A stretch of DNA of 64,000 bases, taken from positions 56,617,750 through 56,681,749 of the forward strand of contig CM055817.1 of assembly GCA_029582265.1 (NCBI GenBank). Direction: 5' to 3'. Every line of letters starts with the position of its first letter. Within the stretch, counting starts at the first letter, position 1. The stretch is from Zoroaster sp. YZ-2022. Lineage: Eukaryota; Echinodermata; Asteroidea; Forcipulatida; Zoroasteridae. Position numbers and translations under genes: made by a program. Shown here piece after piece: positions 11,867 through 21,495 of this stretch. The notes beneath the pieces were generated by a model. That model was not told the origin of the DNA and did not search any database. It was given only the letters and a program-made list of their open reading frames with translations.

Positions 11867-13945
11867 CTCAGTGGAGTGTACATTTTTTGTTGTTGATCAG
11901 AATCATCTAACGATTGGATCGTATAGACAAAATTGTCATGATCGGGTTGATCGACGATTCTGTAGCGCTGTGGAGAGTAGGCATCTTGGATCTTATGACG
12001 GCCCTTGAATTGATGCTGTTTGAGGTATACAAAATCTCCAATAGCAAAGGTATACGGTTTTGCTTTACGATTGCAGATGGCTTCACGAGATTTCGCAGTT
12101 GCTTTTAATTTCTTCCGAGCAATCTCATAAGATTGTTGCAACCGTTGTCGATGTAGAGACACCCAGTCGTCACTGCTCTTCTGTTGTTTGCCGAGAAGGA
12201 GATCAACTGGAAGGAGAGCTTCTCGTCCAAACATCAGATAAAACGGTGTAAGGCTGGTAGCTGGATGGATAGTAGCATTGTAACAATAGACTAGTTCACC
12301 CAAATGTTTGTTCCAATGTCTTTTCTGCTTTTCTGTCAGAGTTCTAAGTAGGTCGTGCATCGTCCGATTAAACCGTTCACATTGCGCGTTACCTTGCGGA
12401 TGGTAGGCAGTAGTCCTAGACTTTCGAACACCATACAAAGAGCAGAGTTGTTGGATTAAATCAGATTCAAACTGTCTCCCTTGATCGGAATGAATCCGCT
12501 CTGGAACCCCAAACTTAACGAACCATTCATTTACCAGAACTCTAGCAGTTGTTACAGCGGTCTGGTCTTTCGTCGGAACGGCCAAAGTGTATTTGGAGAA
12601 AATATCAGTGATTACAAGAACATTCTCAGTACGATCCGATGTTGATTCCAAGACAGTGAAATCAATGGCAACCACTTCAAGAGGACGCGATGCAATCAAT
12701 TGACCTATTGGATTTCTTGGTTTAGGAGATGGAAGTTTAGCCACAATACACCTCTCACAATGCTGAACCCAATCCTTAATGTCTCGAAACATACCAGGCC
12801 AGTAACATCTTTGTTGAATCAAAGAAAATGTTCTCTCTACTCCTTGATGGCCACTCTGGTTGTGAAGTGAAGAAAGAACAGTTGGCTTCAAACAACTTGG
12901 TAGTAAGAGTTGCTTAGTGTCAATGCCGTTATGAATTATTGTCCTGTACAAAACCCCATCAATCTCAACAATTTTCTCACATTGCCTGAGAAGGACCAAT
13001 ACCAAATGAGGTTCAAGCTTTCTTTCTGAAGGAGAAGGTCTCTTCCCATTACGGAAGTAGAAGGAGAACCTTTGTATAGTAGGGTCTTTCTGCTGTATTT
13101 GCTGAAGTTCCTCTTTGGAGGACGAGGGGAATGATGAAATTTGTGAAACTACTGCATGACAGTTCCTGGCTGCAGCCAACTCTAAGTGTTCTATCGTGCC
13201 AGCGACTTGGAGGTCTACTGGAACAAGGGAAGGAGACACGTTTATATCAATGAGACCTTGAGTTTCATCGGTTCCTTCACCTTCAACTTCTCGTGGGATT
13301 CTTCGAGAAAGAGCATCTGCATTGGCGTTCTCACGACCTGTTCTATACCTAATTTGGAAATCATAGGTATTAAGTCTTGCCACCCATCTCTGTTCAGTAG
13401 CGTCCAGACGTGCTGTCTGCAGGTGACTGAGTGCGTTGTTATCAGTCCATACTTCAAAGGAGCTTCCGTACAAATAGTCCTTGAACTTTTCAGTTACATC
13501 CCAAGTGAGTCCCAAGAGTTCCAACTTCATCGAACTATATCTTTGCATGTGTCGCTCATTGGGACGGAGAGTACGGCTTGCATAAGCTATCACTTTACGT
13601 TTTCCGTCTTGTTGTTGAGAAAGGACAGCACCCAATCCATCTAAGCTGGCGTCGATTTCAACAATGAACGGCTGAATGAAGTCAGCATAAGCTAGAATGG
13701 GCACAGATGTAAATTGACTTTTAAGTTGTTCAAACGCTTCCTGGCACTTCTCGGTCCATCGCTTGCGGAAGTAACTCGGTGACTTTTTCTGGCACTCTCC
13801 AATCAAGGAATACAACTCACGAGTGATCTTTGAGAATGAAGGCACATACCGTCTGTAATAGCCCGCGAATCCGAGGAATGTTCTTAACTGCTTCAATGTC
13901 CGTGGAGTGGGCCACTCAGCTACTGCATTCGTCTTGGAAATCTGT
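11863..13945 (-). pseudogene. Truncated Gypsy pol: RT connection, RNase H, integrase
   Basis: Minus-strand frame open from the deletion junction at about 13945 to the stop at 11863. It begins within the RT thumb/connection (FLGFAGYYRRY). RNase H follows (VEIDASLDGLGAVLSQ, then WTDNNALSHL). The integrase zinc-binding HHCC region is next (HNQSGHQG..CERCIVAK), then the DDE core (AIDF; HSDQGRQFES; ERFNRTMHDLL). Gypsy pol normally also carries protease and the RT fingers and palm upstream, and none is present. The first in-frame ATG is 13896, but homology extends upstream of it. An intact reading frame in a deletion derivative suggests a recent event or trans-mobilisation. Confidence 0.9.
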
Positions 13946-13987
13946 CGGGGTCTCCCCGCGCAGGTTCAAATCCTGCCGACTACGCCA
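13946..13987 (+). other. tRNA-Ser 3'-half sequence at the primer-binding site
   Basis: The plus strand here reads like the 3' part of a eukaryotic tRNA-Ser: long variable arm (GGGGTCTCCCCGCG), T arm (CAGGTTCAAATCCTG), acceptor strand (CCGACTACG) and terminal CCA. It ends 3 bp from the 5' LTR. It is thus the primer-binding site of element 1, but about 42 nt match instead of the usual ~18. It directly abuts truncated pol. The tRNA match is from recalled tRNA-Ser consensus. Confidence 0.75.
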
Positions 13988-13990
13988 TTT

Positions 13991-15069
13991 TGTAACCAAG
14001 CAGAAGAAAGGTGACAAAACTCTTTTTCTTTACAGGTCTGGTTAACGTTAAGTTGTTTATTAATTTAGGACTATAAAATAACAAATTAATATCCAACATA
14101 CAAGTTTTCTACTAAACTGGGGTGAACATCCACTATACACTCAAATTTCACGATGTGAGTGGAATTTCATGGCAAAAACTTTCAGTGTAAGGATTAACAA
14201 GGCTAAACAAGACTATAGCAATACTACAAGGCTAAACAAGACTATAGCAATACTACAAGGCTAAACAAAACTATAGCAATACTACAAGGCTAAACAAAAC
14301 TATAGCAATACTACAAGGCAAAACAAAACTATAGCAATACTACAAGGCTACCAGAAAGGGGCCTGGAAGAAATAGAAATACAAAAGTATTAATTATTAAA
14401 TGCATACCTTCCCATTTGGATAACTTTTAAATTAAAGATTACGTGGGACTTACTTCGTTTGAGTAAATTTAGACCATGTCAATGCAAAATTTACTATTAC
14501 TCATAATGCGAATATTCAAGTTAAACTTGGAAATGAAAAATACAAAATCACATGTGGAAATTACACTTCACAGTAAAGATAATTCCCACCTACGGAACTC
14601 ACCTAGACACTCTTCTGCACCCGAAAGGTTACTGCCTGATGGATGAAAATGAAGTTGTACCATACAATTGTCATTTAACGGAATGAAAACTAATGGTGGC
14701 TGAACTTAAGAAACGAAAATAACTAAGAAGAACAGCTCTCTACTGTAGACCCTTCCTCTACAGCGGCAAGTGCAGGAATGGTTCCTTAACATTGCACTGT
14801 GCAGCTCGCTGCAACGCTTGATTGAACATTGGCATCCTAATTGTTTGATGACAATGCTCACAACCATTCCAAGACTTCCAATATAGAAGAGTTCCAAAAG
14901 AAGGACACTGGGCATGTTATACATTCCAAAAGGGTTTTAAAAATCACTAAAGGTAAGTATGCAAACAATGAATTTGCAGAATGCAAAGTCAGCTGGTTAC
15001 ACCGGGTAGTAAAAGTCATTAAAGGTAAGTAAGCAATGAATCTGCAGAATGCAAAGTCAGCTGGTTACA
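13991..15069 (-). repeat. LTR (5') of Gypsy element 1
   Basis: 1079 bp, TGTAACC to GGTTACA. Five 29-bp internal units versus six in the other LTR, otherwise only scattered substitutions. The high similarity of the two LTRs implies a young insertion. Confidence 0.93.
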
Positions 15070-15945
15070 ATATGAAAACCTTCCTCTCACTGATCTTACA
15101 CCATATACAAACCTTCCTCTTACTGATCTTACACCATTTACAAACTTTCCTCTTACTGATCTTACACCATATACAAACCTTCCTCTTACTGGTATTACAC
15201 CATATACAAACCTTCCTCTACTGGTCTTACACCATATACAAACCTTCCTCTTACTGATCTTACACCATATACAAACCTTCCTCTTGCTGATCTTACACCA
15301 TATACAAACCTTCCTCTCACTGATCTTACACCATATACAAACCTTCCTCTTGCTGATCTTACACCATATACAAACTTTCCTCTCACTGATCATACACCAT
15401 ATGAATACCTTCCTCTCACTGATCTTACACCATATAAAAACCTTCCTCTTACTGATCTTACACCATATACACACCTTCCTCTTACTGATCTTACACCATA
15501 TACAAACCTTCCTCTTACTGATCTTACACCATATACAAACCTTCCTCTTACTGATCTTACACCATATGAAAACCTTCCTCTCACTGATCTTACACCATAT
15601 ACAAACCTTCCTCTTGCTGATCTTACACCATATACAAACTTTCCTCTCACTGATCTTACACCATATGAAAACCTTCCTCTCACTGATCTTACACCATATA
15701 CAAACCTTCCTCTTACTGATCTTACACCATTTACAAACTTTCCTCTTACTGATCTTACACCATATACAGACCTTCCTCTTACTGGTGTTACACCATATAC
15801 AAACTTTCCTCTTACTGATCTTACACCATATACAAACCTTCCTCTTGCTGATCTTACACCATATAAAAACCTTCCTCTTACTGATCTTACACCATATGCA
15901 AACCTTCCTCTTACTGATCTTACACCATATACAAAGCTTCACATC
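15070..15945. repeat. 33-bp tandem array, right part
   Basis: About 26 units of the same 33-bp repeat as 9261-9650, with variants (TATGAAAA, TATACACA, TTTACAAA) mixed along the array. It lies in the intron immediately upstream of the first visible LRR exon. The 307-codon minus frame and 243-codon plus frame are products of the three-divisible period. Confidence 0.95.
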
Positions 15946-15982
15946 CTACTTATCTTCATATACTTTGATTTTTGTATTGAAG

Positions 15983-16054
15983 GGACATCTCGAGGAACCA
16001 AATAAAGGATCTTGAGGCGGACTCTTTCTCCGAACTCAATAATTTGGAAACTAT
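15983..16054 (+). CDS. LRR exon 1 of LGR/GRL101-like receptor (72 bp)
   Basis: Exactly 72 bp between an AG acceptor preceded by a T-rich tract (15981-15982) and a GTGAGC donor (16055). Read in phase 2 it encodes one leucine-rich repeat (DISRNQIKDLEADSFSELNN, then LE). One 72-bp exon per LRR with phase-2 introns is the gene structure known for leucine-rich-repeat GPCRs (LGR family). It joins in phase with the next two exons and the seven-helix exon. Confidence 0.8.
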
Positions 16055-16094
16055 GTGAGCGAACCTCCTTTTATGAATTTACTTTTGGGAAAGA

Positions 16095-16310
16095 GGTTGT
16101 CTTATTGATGACTATAATCATTGCTGTTAAAGTACGAACTCCATTTAAATTCTTATGCATAATAATAAATCGATTAGATTTTGGTGAAGATCCAATTACA
16201 GGAAGGCGTATTTTAAGTAGAACCGATAGGTATAGGGGGCGCACTAATGACCTATTTACTTATAACCTAAATGTTTTCGTCAAGTTTCAAGAACCCTTGG
16301 TGGCTGCAGA
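16095..16310 (+). mobile_element. SINE-like dispersed repeat, copy 2 (intronic)
   Basis: Reverse-complement homologue of about 195-400: shares the AAGTAGAACCGATAGG, GGGGGCGCACTA and GTTTCAAGAACC blocks. It sits in the intron between LRR exons 1 and 2. The tRNA-like head seen in copy 1 is not evident here. Confidence 0.55.
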
Positions 16311-16372
16311 GCTCTACTGTCTCTAGTTTATAGACATTCGATAATTTTTTTTCTTTTCATTTCATGTTTAAG

Positions 16373-16444
16373 GATTGCAACAGCCATTCCTCTACGAAGT
16401 CTAAAAAGGAAGGCGTTTAGTGGACTCCGTAATCTGAAAACCCT
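16373..16444 (+). CDS. LRR exon 2 of LGR/GRL101-like receptor (72 bp)
   Basis: Exactly 72 bp between a polypyrimidine-preceded AG (16371-16372) and a GTAAGA donor (16445). In phase 2 it reads as a single LRR (SLKRKAFSGLRNLKTL at the end). Both size and phase equal exon 1, so it can splice to it without a frame change. Confidence 0.8.
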
Positions 16445-16652
16445 GTAAGAAATTATTTTCATAAATAGTAATCAATTAAATTAATTTAAATCATGGGTTT
16501 TAAGAGCTGGCTGCTTTTGGAATTGTTGCATTCCAAAAAAAATAAAAATGAAAACTACAAGAATTATTTGCGGTATTCAGTTACATTTCTTTTATAGCTT
16601 TATATTTGAATGTCTACATTTGATCATGATCTTACTCAAGAGTTCTGATCAG

Positions 16653-16724
16653 AGGTGAACCAAGTGATGACCATGTCCGTGTGGAGAGCGGTGCGGTGAC
16701 TGACTTAGTGAGATTGCAGGAATT
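16653..16724 (+). CDS. LRR exon 3 of LGR/GRL101-like receptor (72 bp)
   Basis: Exactly 72 bp between AG (16651-16652) and a strong GTAAGT donor (16725), again phase 2. The repeat is more divergent (HVRVESGAVTDLVRLQEL) but keeps the hydrophobic spacing of an LRR. The acceptor has a weaker pyrimidine tract than the other two. It joins in phase to the hinge at 16941. Confidence 0.7.
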
Positions 16725-16784
16725 GTAAGTATCAAAGATGGAGTATGTAGACTTATTGATGATTATACAAAGATAGCAGTTTGT

Positions 16785-16785
16785 G

Positions 16786-16835
<50 letters not shown>

Positions 16836-16885
16836 AATGATGATGGTGGTGATGATGATGGTGGTGGCGGTGGTGGTGGTGGTGA
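16785..16885. repeat. GATGAT/GGTGGT simple repeat
   Basis: Imperfect trinucleotide run grading from GATGAT to GGTGGT in the last intron before the seven-helix exon. Confidence 0.9.
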
Positions 16886-16940
16886 TTAAGAACATGATGA
16901 AATCAATTCATGATGAGCTTGTTTTCTATTGAATTTTCAG

Positions 16941-18162
16941 GTACGTGGACGACTACAGACTCTGTTGTGAGTTTGTTTCTTTACCTAACTTCACGATATC
17001 ACATTGTGAGACGACAGAGTTACAACCACCACTAAACCTCTGTGGTAGTCTCATGCGGAACACACTCCTTCGCGTATCCATGTGGGTTCTTGGAATAAGC
17101 GCCCTCATCGGCAATGTTGTGGTATTCGTCCAAAGAACAAGGGAGTGCCATGCGACCCGAAATAGAAATCGTAACGCGAACATAAGGCACTCAATTATGG
17201 TTCTAAATCTAGCCGTGTCTGACTTCATGATGGGTGTTTATATGCTCATTATTACAGTAGCAGATCTGCATTTTGGTGAGACGTATTCAACGGAGGCCAA
17301 GCAATGGCGGTCAAGCGTGATATGCAAATTAGCTGGCGTGTTGTCGGTCTTGTCGTGTGAGGCGTCTGTGTTTATCGTCACACTTATAAGTGTAAATTGT
17401 TTCTGGGGTATCGTGTACCCCTTCAGCTCATGGAAACCAAGCAAGAAATCCACCAATATAGTTCTACTCGTGATTTGGTCAATGTCACTTGGTTTGAGTA
17501 TTGGACCAACGGTCTTTGGTAGTGGGTCAGATTCGGATATCTACGGTTTATCCGATGTGTGCATTGGACTACCACTCATCACCAAACCAACCGCTTTCGA
17601 GGTCAACGAGGGCGCTATTGATAATCCACTTGGGAGCCAGAGTGTATCGATCCCAGTAGGTAAAGGTCAGAAGCCAGCCTGGATTTTCTCAATTATCCAC
17701 TTTCTTGGTGTCAACCTCATGTGTTTCCTGGTAGTGTTCGTCTGCTATGTTGCAATTTTTTTCAAAGTCAAGCGCACATCGAATAAGGTCCGCGTGGCCG
17801 CTCACCGTGATCGGGAAATCAGAATGGCGGTCAAAATGGCATTCATAGTCGGCACTGATTTTGCATGCTGGATGCCTGTGATCATCATGGGGATTCTTTC
17901 TCAGACTGGGACGGTAGTAATCGGTCCAGACATGTATGCCTGGATTGTTGTCTTCATCCAACCCATAAACTCCTCCCTGAACCCGTATCTATACACTCTT
18001 TTTACGTCTATATCGGAACAGCGATCAAAGAGCACGAAACCCAAATCAGTTTCCAAAAATATGAAATCGTTAGACACATTGAGCATGAGTGTGTCAGAAA
18101 ACAAACATCCACAAAACAAAGAAATGACGGTAGGCAAAAACACGGATGAAAGTACAATGTAA
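16941..18162 (+). CDS. LGR/GRL101-like GPCR, hinge and seven-helix exon
   Basis: Exon starting after TTTTCAG at 16941 (phase 2) and ending at TAA 18162, about 406 residues. It opens with the cysteine-rich hinge (DDYRLCCEF, then a C and LNLCGSLM), typical of LRR GPCRs of the GRL101/relaxin-receptor type. Seven hydrophobic helices follow, at roughly residues 43-65, 82-108, 125-150, 170-190, 245-270, 292-318 and 327-352. Family motifs present: LNLAVSDFMMGVYML in TM2, a Cys at the start of TM3, IVYPF after TM3, and NPYLY in TM7. The usual E/DR(Y/F) after TM3 is replaced by NCF (SVNCFWGIVYP), which is unusual. Predicted cell-surface receptor; the ligand is not inferable. The C-terminal tail is Ser/Lys-rich. 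Confidence 0.88.
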
Positions 18163-18649
18163 ATGTAGTGAAAAATGATTTGAATGAGAATCAAGTATAA
18201 TAGTGGTATGTACAGAAGAAAGCGTTTACATTTCCACACATTCTGCACAAAAAACTTTTATGCACGTCCAAATTTCCGATGTTTATAATTATTTATTCAA
18301 TTATTCAAGTTAATGTAAATTTAACAGCACACAGATTAAGTAAACAAGAAATGTTAGGTGCTTGTCAGACACCGAATCTATGTTAGTTGGTTACAAATGT
18401 TAGAATATTTTTATAGTTAATGGAGCACGTGTTTTATTAACCATTTTGGAATGTTGTACATAAAGAGGTTGAAATTAGATTTAGTGAACAGTTACTTATT
18501 ATTCAACACAATAGCTTTTACAAAATGGACATGGAGGATCCTTGTGTGGCCTAAAGAGGGCGCCATTTACACAAAGCAGTGATTGTCACCAGCCAATCCT
18601 ATTGTCTCCATCTACTAAGTGAAGGGTTTCATCTATTTAAAAGCTTGCA

Positions 18650-18977
18650 GAATGTTGTCCTCTTTCGGCTGCTCCCGTTAGGGGTCGCCACAGCGGATCA
18701 TGATACGCATATTTGATTTGGCATAGGTTTTACGCCGGATGCCTTTCCTGACGGAACCCTCCCATTTATCCGGGCTTGGGACCGGCACTAACCATGCGCT
18801 GGCTTGTACATCCCCAGTGGATGGGTTCAATTCGGCCCTCGCAGCAATTATGGTAAAGTGTCTTGCTCAAGGACACAAGCACCATGGTCGCGACAAGGCT
18901 TCGAACCACACACTCTGACGACTCAGCCATCAGAACACAAATCCGATGCACTAAACCGCTCGACCATGGCACCCCAC
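18650..18977 (-). mobile_element. tRNA-headed SINE, family B head with LINE-like tail
   Basis: On the minus strand the head (18977 to about 18840) matches the family B SINE at 24092-24405: GGTGCCATGGTCGAGCGG, GTTCTGATGGCTGAGTCG, GTGCTTGTGTCCTTGAGC. The tail differs completely: GCATCCGGCGTAAAACC, TCATGATCCGCTGTGGCG and CCCCTAACGGGAGCAGCC, a tail known from dispersed retroelements of fish and invertebrates. It is a chimeric SINE inserted in copy 1 of the tandem duplication. Confidence 0.8.
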
Positions 18978-19621
18978 TAAAAGCTTACAGAATGGCCGAT
19001 GGAAAAAAATTTCAGGGAGAAAAACTACTCATACTCGGCAAGATTTTACACAGAATAGGAAAGGTATGGATGATTTGGAATGAGAGGATCAGGTTGGTGA
19101 CAGAATAAGATGTAACAGGAAGTAATTCCTGTTTGTATATAAACTGACTATTCAATCATTAAAGCAACAACATTACATCATCTCCAGCATGTACAGAAGA
19201 AGAATTTGTTTACATTTCTGCACATTCTAAAAAAGAAAAACTTTTATGCACGACCACAATTTCGCGGTTTATATTTATTCATTTTAAATTCATATTTATT
19301 GTTCTGAATTTACGTAATTTTAAAAGTACATTTAATCATACATTAACGTAAAAGAACACCTTTAACAGCACACGGATTAACAAGAAACATTAGGTTTTGC
19401 ATTTGTCGGACACCGAATCTGTGTTAGTTGCTTTTTAGTATATTTTGTAATTACTCGAGCACGGAAATGTTCACATGTTTAGCTGTTTTCGAATTTTGCA
19501 CAAAAAGAGGTTTCGTATTATTATACACAATAGCTTTTACAAAATGGTCATGGATGCTCTGTGTGTGGTCTAAAGAGGGCGCCGTTTACGTAAAGCAACG
19601 ATTGGCACTAGTCAAGCCTAA

Positions 19622-19978
19622 TTAATAATAATAATAATGTGTGGACTTATATAGCGCACGTATCCACCAACTGAGTGGTGCTCAAGGCGCATTATATTAT
19701 TACCCCTGCTCATAAGGCTCATAATGCTCATAAATCATTCCTGAAACCATCTCAGCTCCCTGCGGAGTGTACAGCTCAATCGCTGCCATTACAGCGCATA
19801 TAGGGCTAATCAACCAACTCTGCCCTCACAGGTACCCATTTAACCCCTTGGTGGAGAGAAGCAATTATGGTTAAGTATCTTGCTCAAGGACACAAGTGTC
19901 ACGGCCGGGATTCGAACCCACATTCTGCTGCTAACACCAAAACCGGTAAGCTAGACTGCTCGGCCACGACATTCCATT
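19622..19978 (-). mobile_element. tRNA-derived SINE, family A, copy 2
   Basis: Full-length relative of 4959-5309 in the same orientation, with head near 19978, GCGCTATATAAGTCC-like 3' region and AATAAT tail at 19622. A short internal duplication (TCATAAGGC / TCATAATGC) distinguishes it. Inserted in copy 2 of the tandem duplication. Confidence 0.85.
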
Positions 19979-20036
19979 AAAGTAAAGAGACCACTTCATT
20001 TTTGTGTTTTTCTTTGTATGCATGTGTATGTATATG

Positions 20037-20040
<4 letters not shown>

Positions 20041-20072
<32 letters not shown>

Positions 20073-20140
20073 GGCGAGCTGAAATTGCCCAGTTATGGTG
20101 CTTAATAAAGTTTACTTGACTTGACTTGACTTGAGATCTA
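20041..20140. repeat. (TA)n plus TTGAC tandem tail
   Basis: A TA run of about 28 bp, a short unique piece, then AATAAAGTTTACTTGACTTGACTTGACTTGAG. The arrangement looks like a retroposon tail, but the body was not recognised. Confidence 0.55.
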
Positions 20141-20383
20141 TTTCAAATCTTTAATGGAAATGTCCTTTTTCAGGTAAAAAAACTCCTAAGATATAGGAAA
20201 AGGCATGATCGATATGGAATGAAAGGAGGTTGTTATGGATACAACAGGGAAGCATCTCCAGTGTGTATAAACTGACTTTATTAAATCATTGAAGCAACAA
20301 AATATACACAAAAGAATACATTTACATTTCCACACATTTCTACATGTCATTTTACAGAAGAAAACTTATTATGCACAACCATT

Positions 20384-21407
20384 GGGCCGGATAAATAAAA
20401 AGTAGCAATTGCTTTTACTAGTCATTTTCTTAAATCTTCATTAATAAAAGTGAGCAATTACTTGCAAGTAATTGCTTCCAGAAGTTAGCAAAAGCAAGTG
20501 CTATGACTTTTAAGCAATTACTAGAGAGATTAGCACTTGCTTGGAAGCATATAAATAAACCAGACCTTTTACTAATGACTTGTTGCACTTGCTAATATTT
20601 TTACAAGATACTAAATGAGGAGCTTACGCATTTGCTAACACTTGCATGTTGCATTACTCCTGCCATCATGGCCGAGTTTATGCATGTAAGGGAACATGAA
20701 AAGGTGTACAATGAAAGAAAACATCGTGATGAAGTCAATCATACCAGATATCGGAAATTATTTCGGTTCAATATTGAAAATTTAGAGTGGCTAGCAGCAG
20801 TCGAAGTACTTGGTTTGAAACCAGCAGAAATGGTGCATGGCATCTTCGTAATAGTCGGGTTTTCATCCCCTTTGAAGATGTTGTACAGATCTTGTTCCCA
20901 TGGAACCAAAACAATCTTCCTCTTTCCTGTTTGCATTCCATCTGTTTCCTTCTTCACTTGACTTTTCATGTGTGCTATCTTTTTCAAATCCATAGCTTTA
21001 CCTGTGTTGGTAGCAATTGACATTTGTGCTTTTTTAAGTGCATTTGCCTTCATGTCTTTTAACCCCGGCAACTGACTTTTCTCGATTAGAACAGGGTACT
21101 CTTTGATTATACTAACGAACAGTTCGTTCAAAGATTGCTCACTATTTGTACCACTCCCCAATTCTTCGGCAGCATCCATGTTGCTAACACTTGCCTCATA
21201 TACAACCACTAGGCTAATCGGAACTGACCTCCCCTCATTGTTATACCCATAAGCAATTGCTAAACCACCCAAGCAACAGGTGCTAGTCTAAGAAGAAGGT
21301 TATTTATACATTTTTAAGCAATTGCTTAACCTTGAGCTTTTACTTGTTAAGCAATTGCTATTGCTTGAGCTTTTACTAGATAAGCAAACTTTTTATTTAT
21401 CCGGCCC
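20384..21407. mobile_element. DNA transposon with 20-bp TIRs and Myb-like gene
   Basis: 1024-bp element with perfect inverted termini GGGCCGGATAAATAAAAAGT, flanked by ATT on both sides (candidate 3-bp target duplication). Subterminal regions contain many AAGCAATTGCTT-like words on both sides, likely transposase or accessory-protein binding sites. The only gene is the minus-strand frame at 20739-21272; no transposase is present, so it is non-autonomous. The 3-bp duplication plus a Myb/SANT-like protein suggests a PIF/Harbinger relationship, but this is an inference. Confidence 0.8.
20739..21272 (-). CDS. Myb/SANT-like transposon accessory protein (truncated?)
   Basis: 177-codon frame inside the TIR element. 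The central region (FVSIIKEYPVLIEKSQLPGL, then KKIAHMKSQVKKETD) resembles the tri-helical Myb/MADF-like DNA-binding domain of accessory proteins in Harbinger-type transposons. The C-terminal part (WEQDLYNIFKGDENPTITK) also fits that family. The first ~30 residues, upstream of MDAAEELG, overlap the subterminal repeats and may be non-coding; the ATG at MDAAEELG is a plausible start. In such systems the protein helps bring the transposase to DNA; here it is orphaned. Confidence 0.6.
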   Translation of the reverse strand: MGGLAIAYGYNNEGRSVPISLVVVYEASVSNMDAAEELGSGTNSEQSLNELFVSIIKEYPVLIEKSQLPGLKDMKANALKKAQMSIATNTGKAMDLKKIAHMKSQVKKETDGMQTGKRKIVLVPWEQDLYNIFKGDENPTITKMPCTISAGFKPSTSTAASHSKFSILNRNNFRYLV

Positions 21408-21495
21408 ATTATTTAGTTGTTTATATTTATTAAAAATTATTGTAAATTTACGTAATTTTAAAAGTATCTTTAATTCTACTTAAGCCAACAAAAAT

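Larger units (their letters stand above)
9651..15069 (-). mobile_element. Ty3/Gypsy element 1, internally deleted, in the 33-bp array
   Basis: 5.4-kb LTR retrotransposon oriented on the minus strand. Two nearly identical LTRs, both starting TGTAACC and ending GGTTACA, flank a 3.2-kb internal region. The flanking 4 bp are ATAT on both sides and fit the array unit CCATATGAAAAC, so this is a clean insertion with a 4-bp target duplication. The internal region holds only the C-terminal half of pol and a short downstream frame; gag, protease and the RT palm are missing. The element cannot encode its own replication. Confidence 0.93.

Noticed and set aside
13186..13644. 152-codon plus-strand frame
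   Set aside because: Antisense shadow of the RNase H region of Gypsy element 1.
15019..15942. 307-codon minus-strand frame with Cys/Lys-rich 11-residue repeats
   Set aside because: Product of a 33-bp non-coding tandem array; frames are open on both strands because 33 is divisible by three, and the array is intronic.
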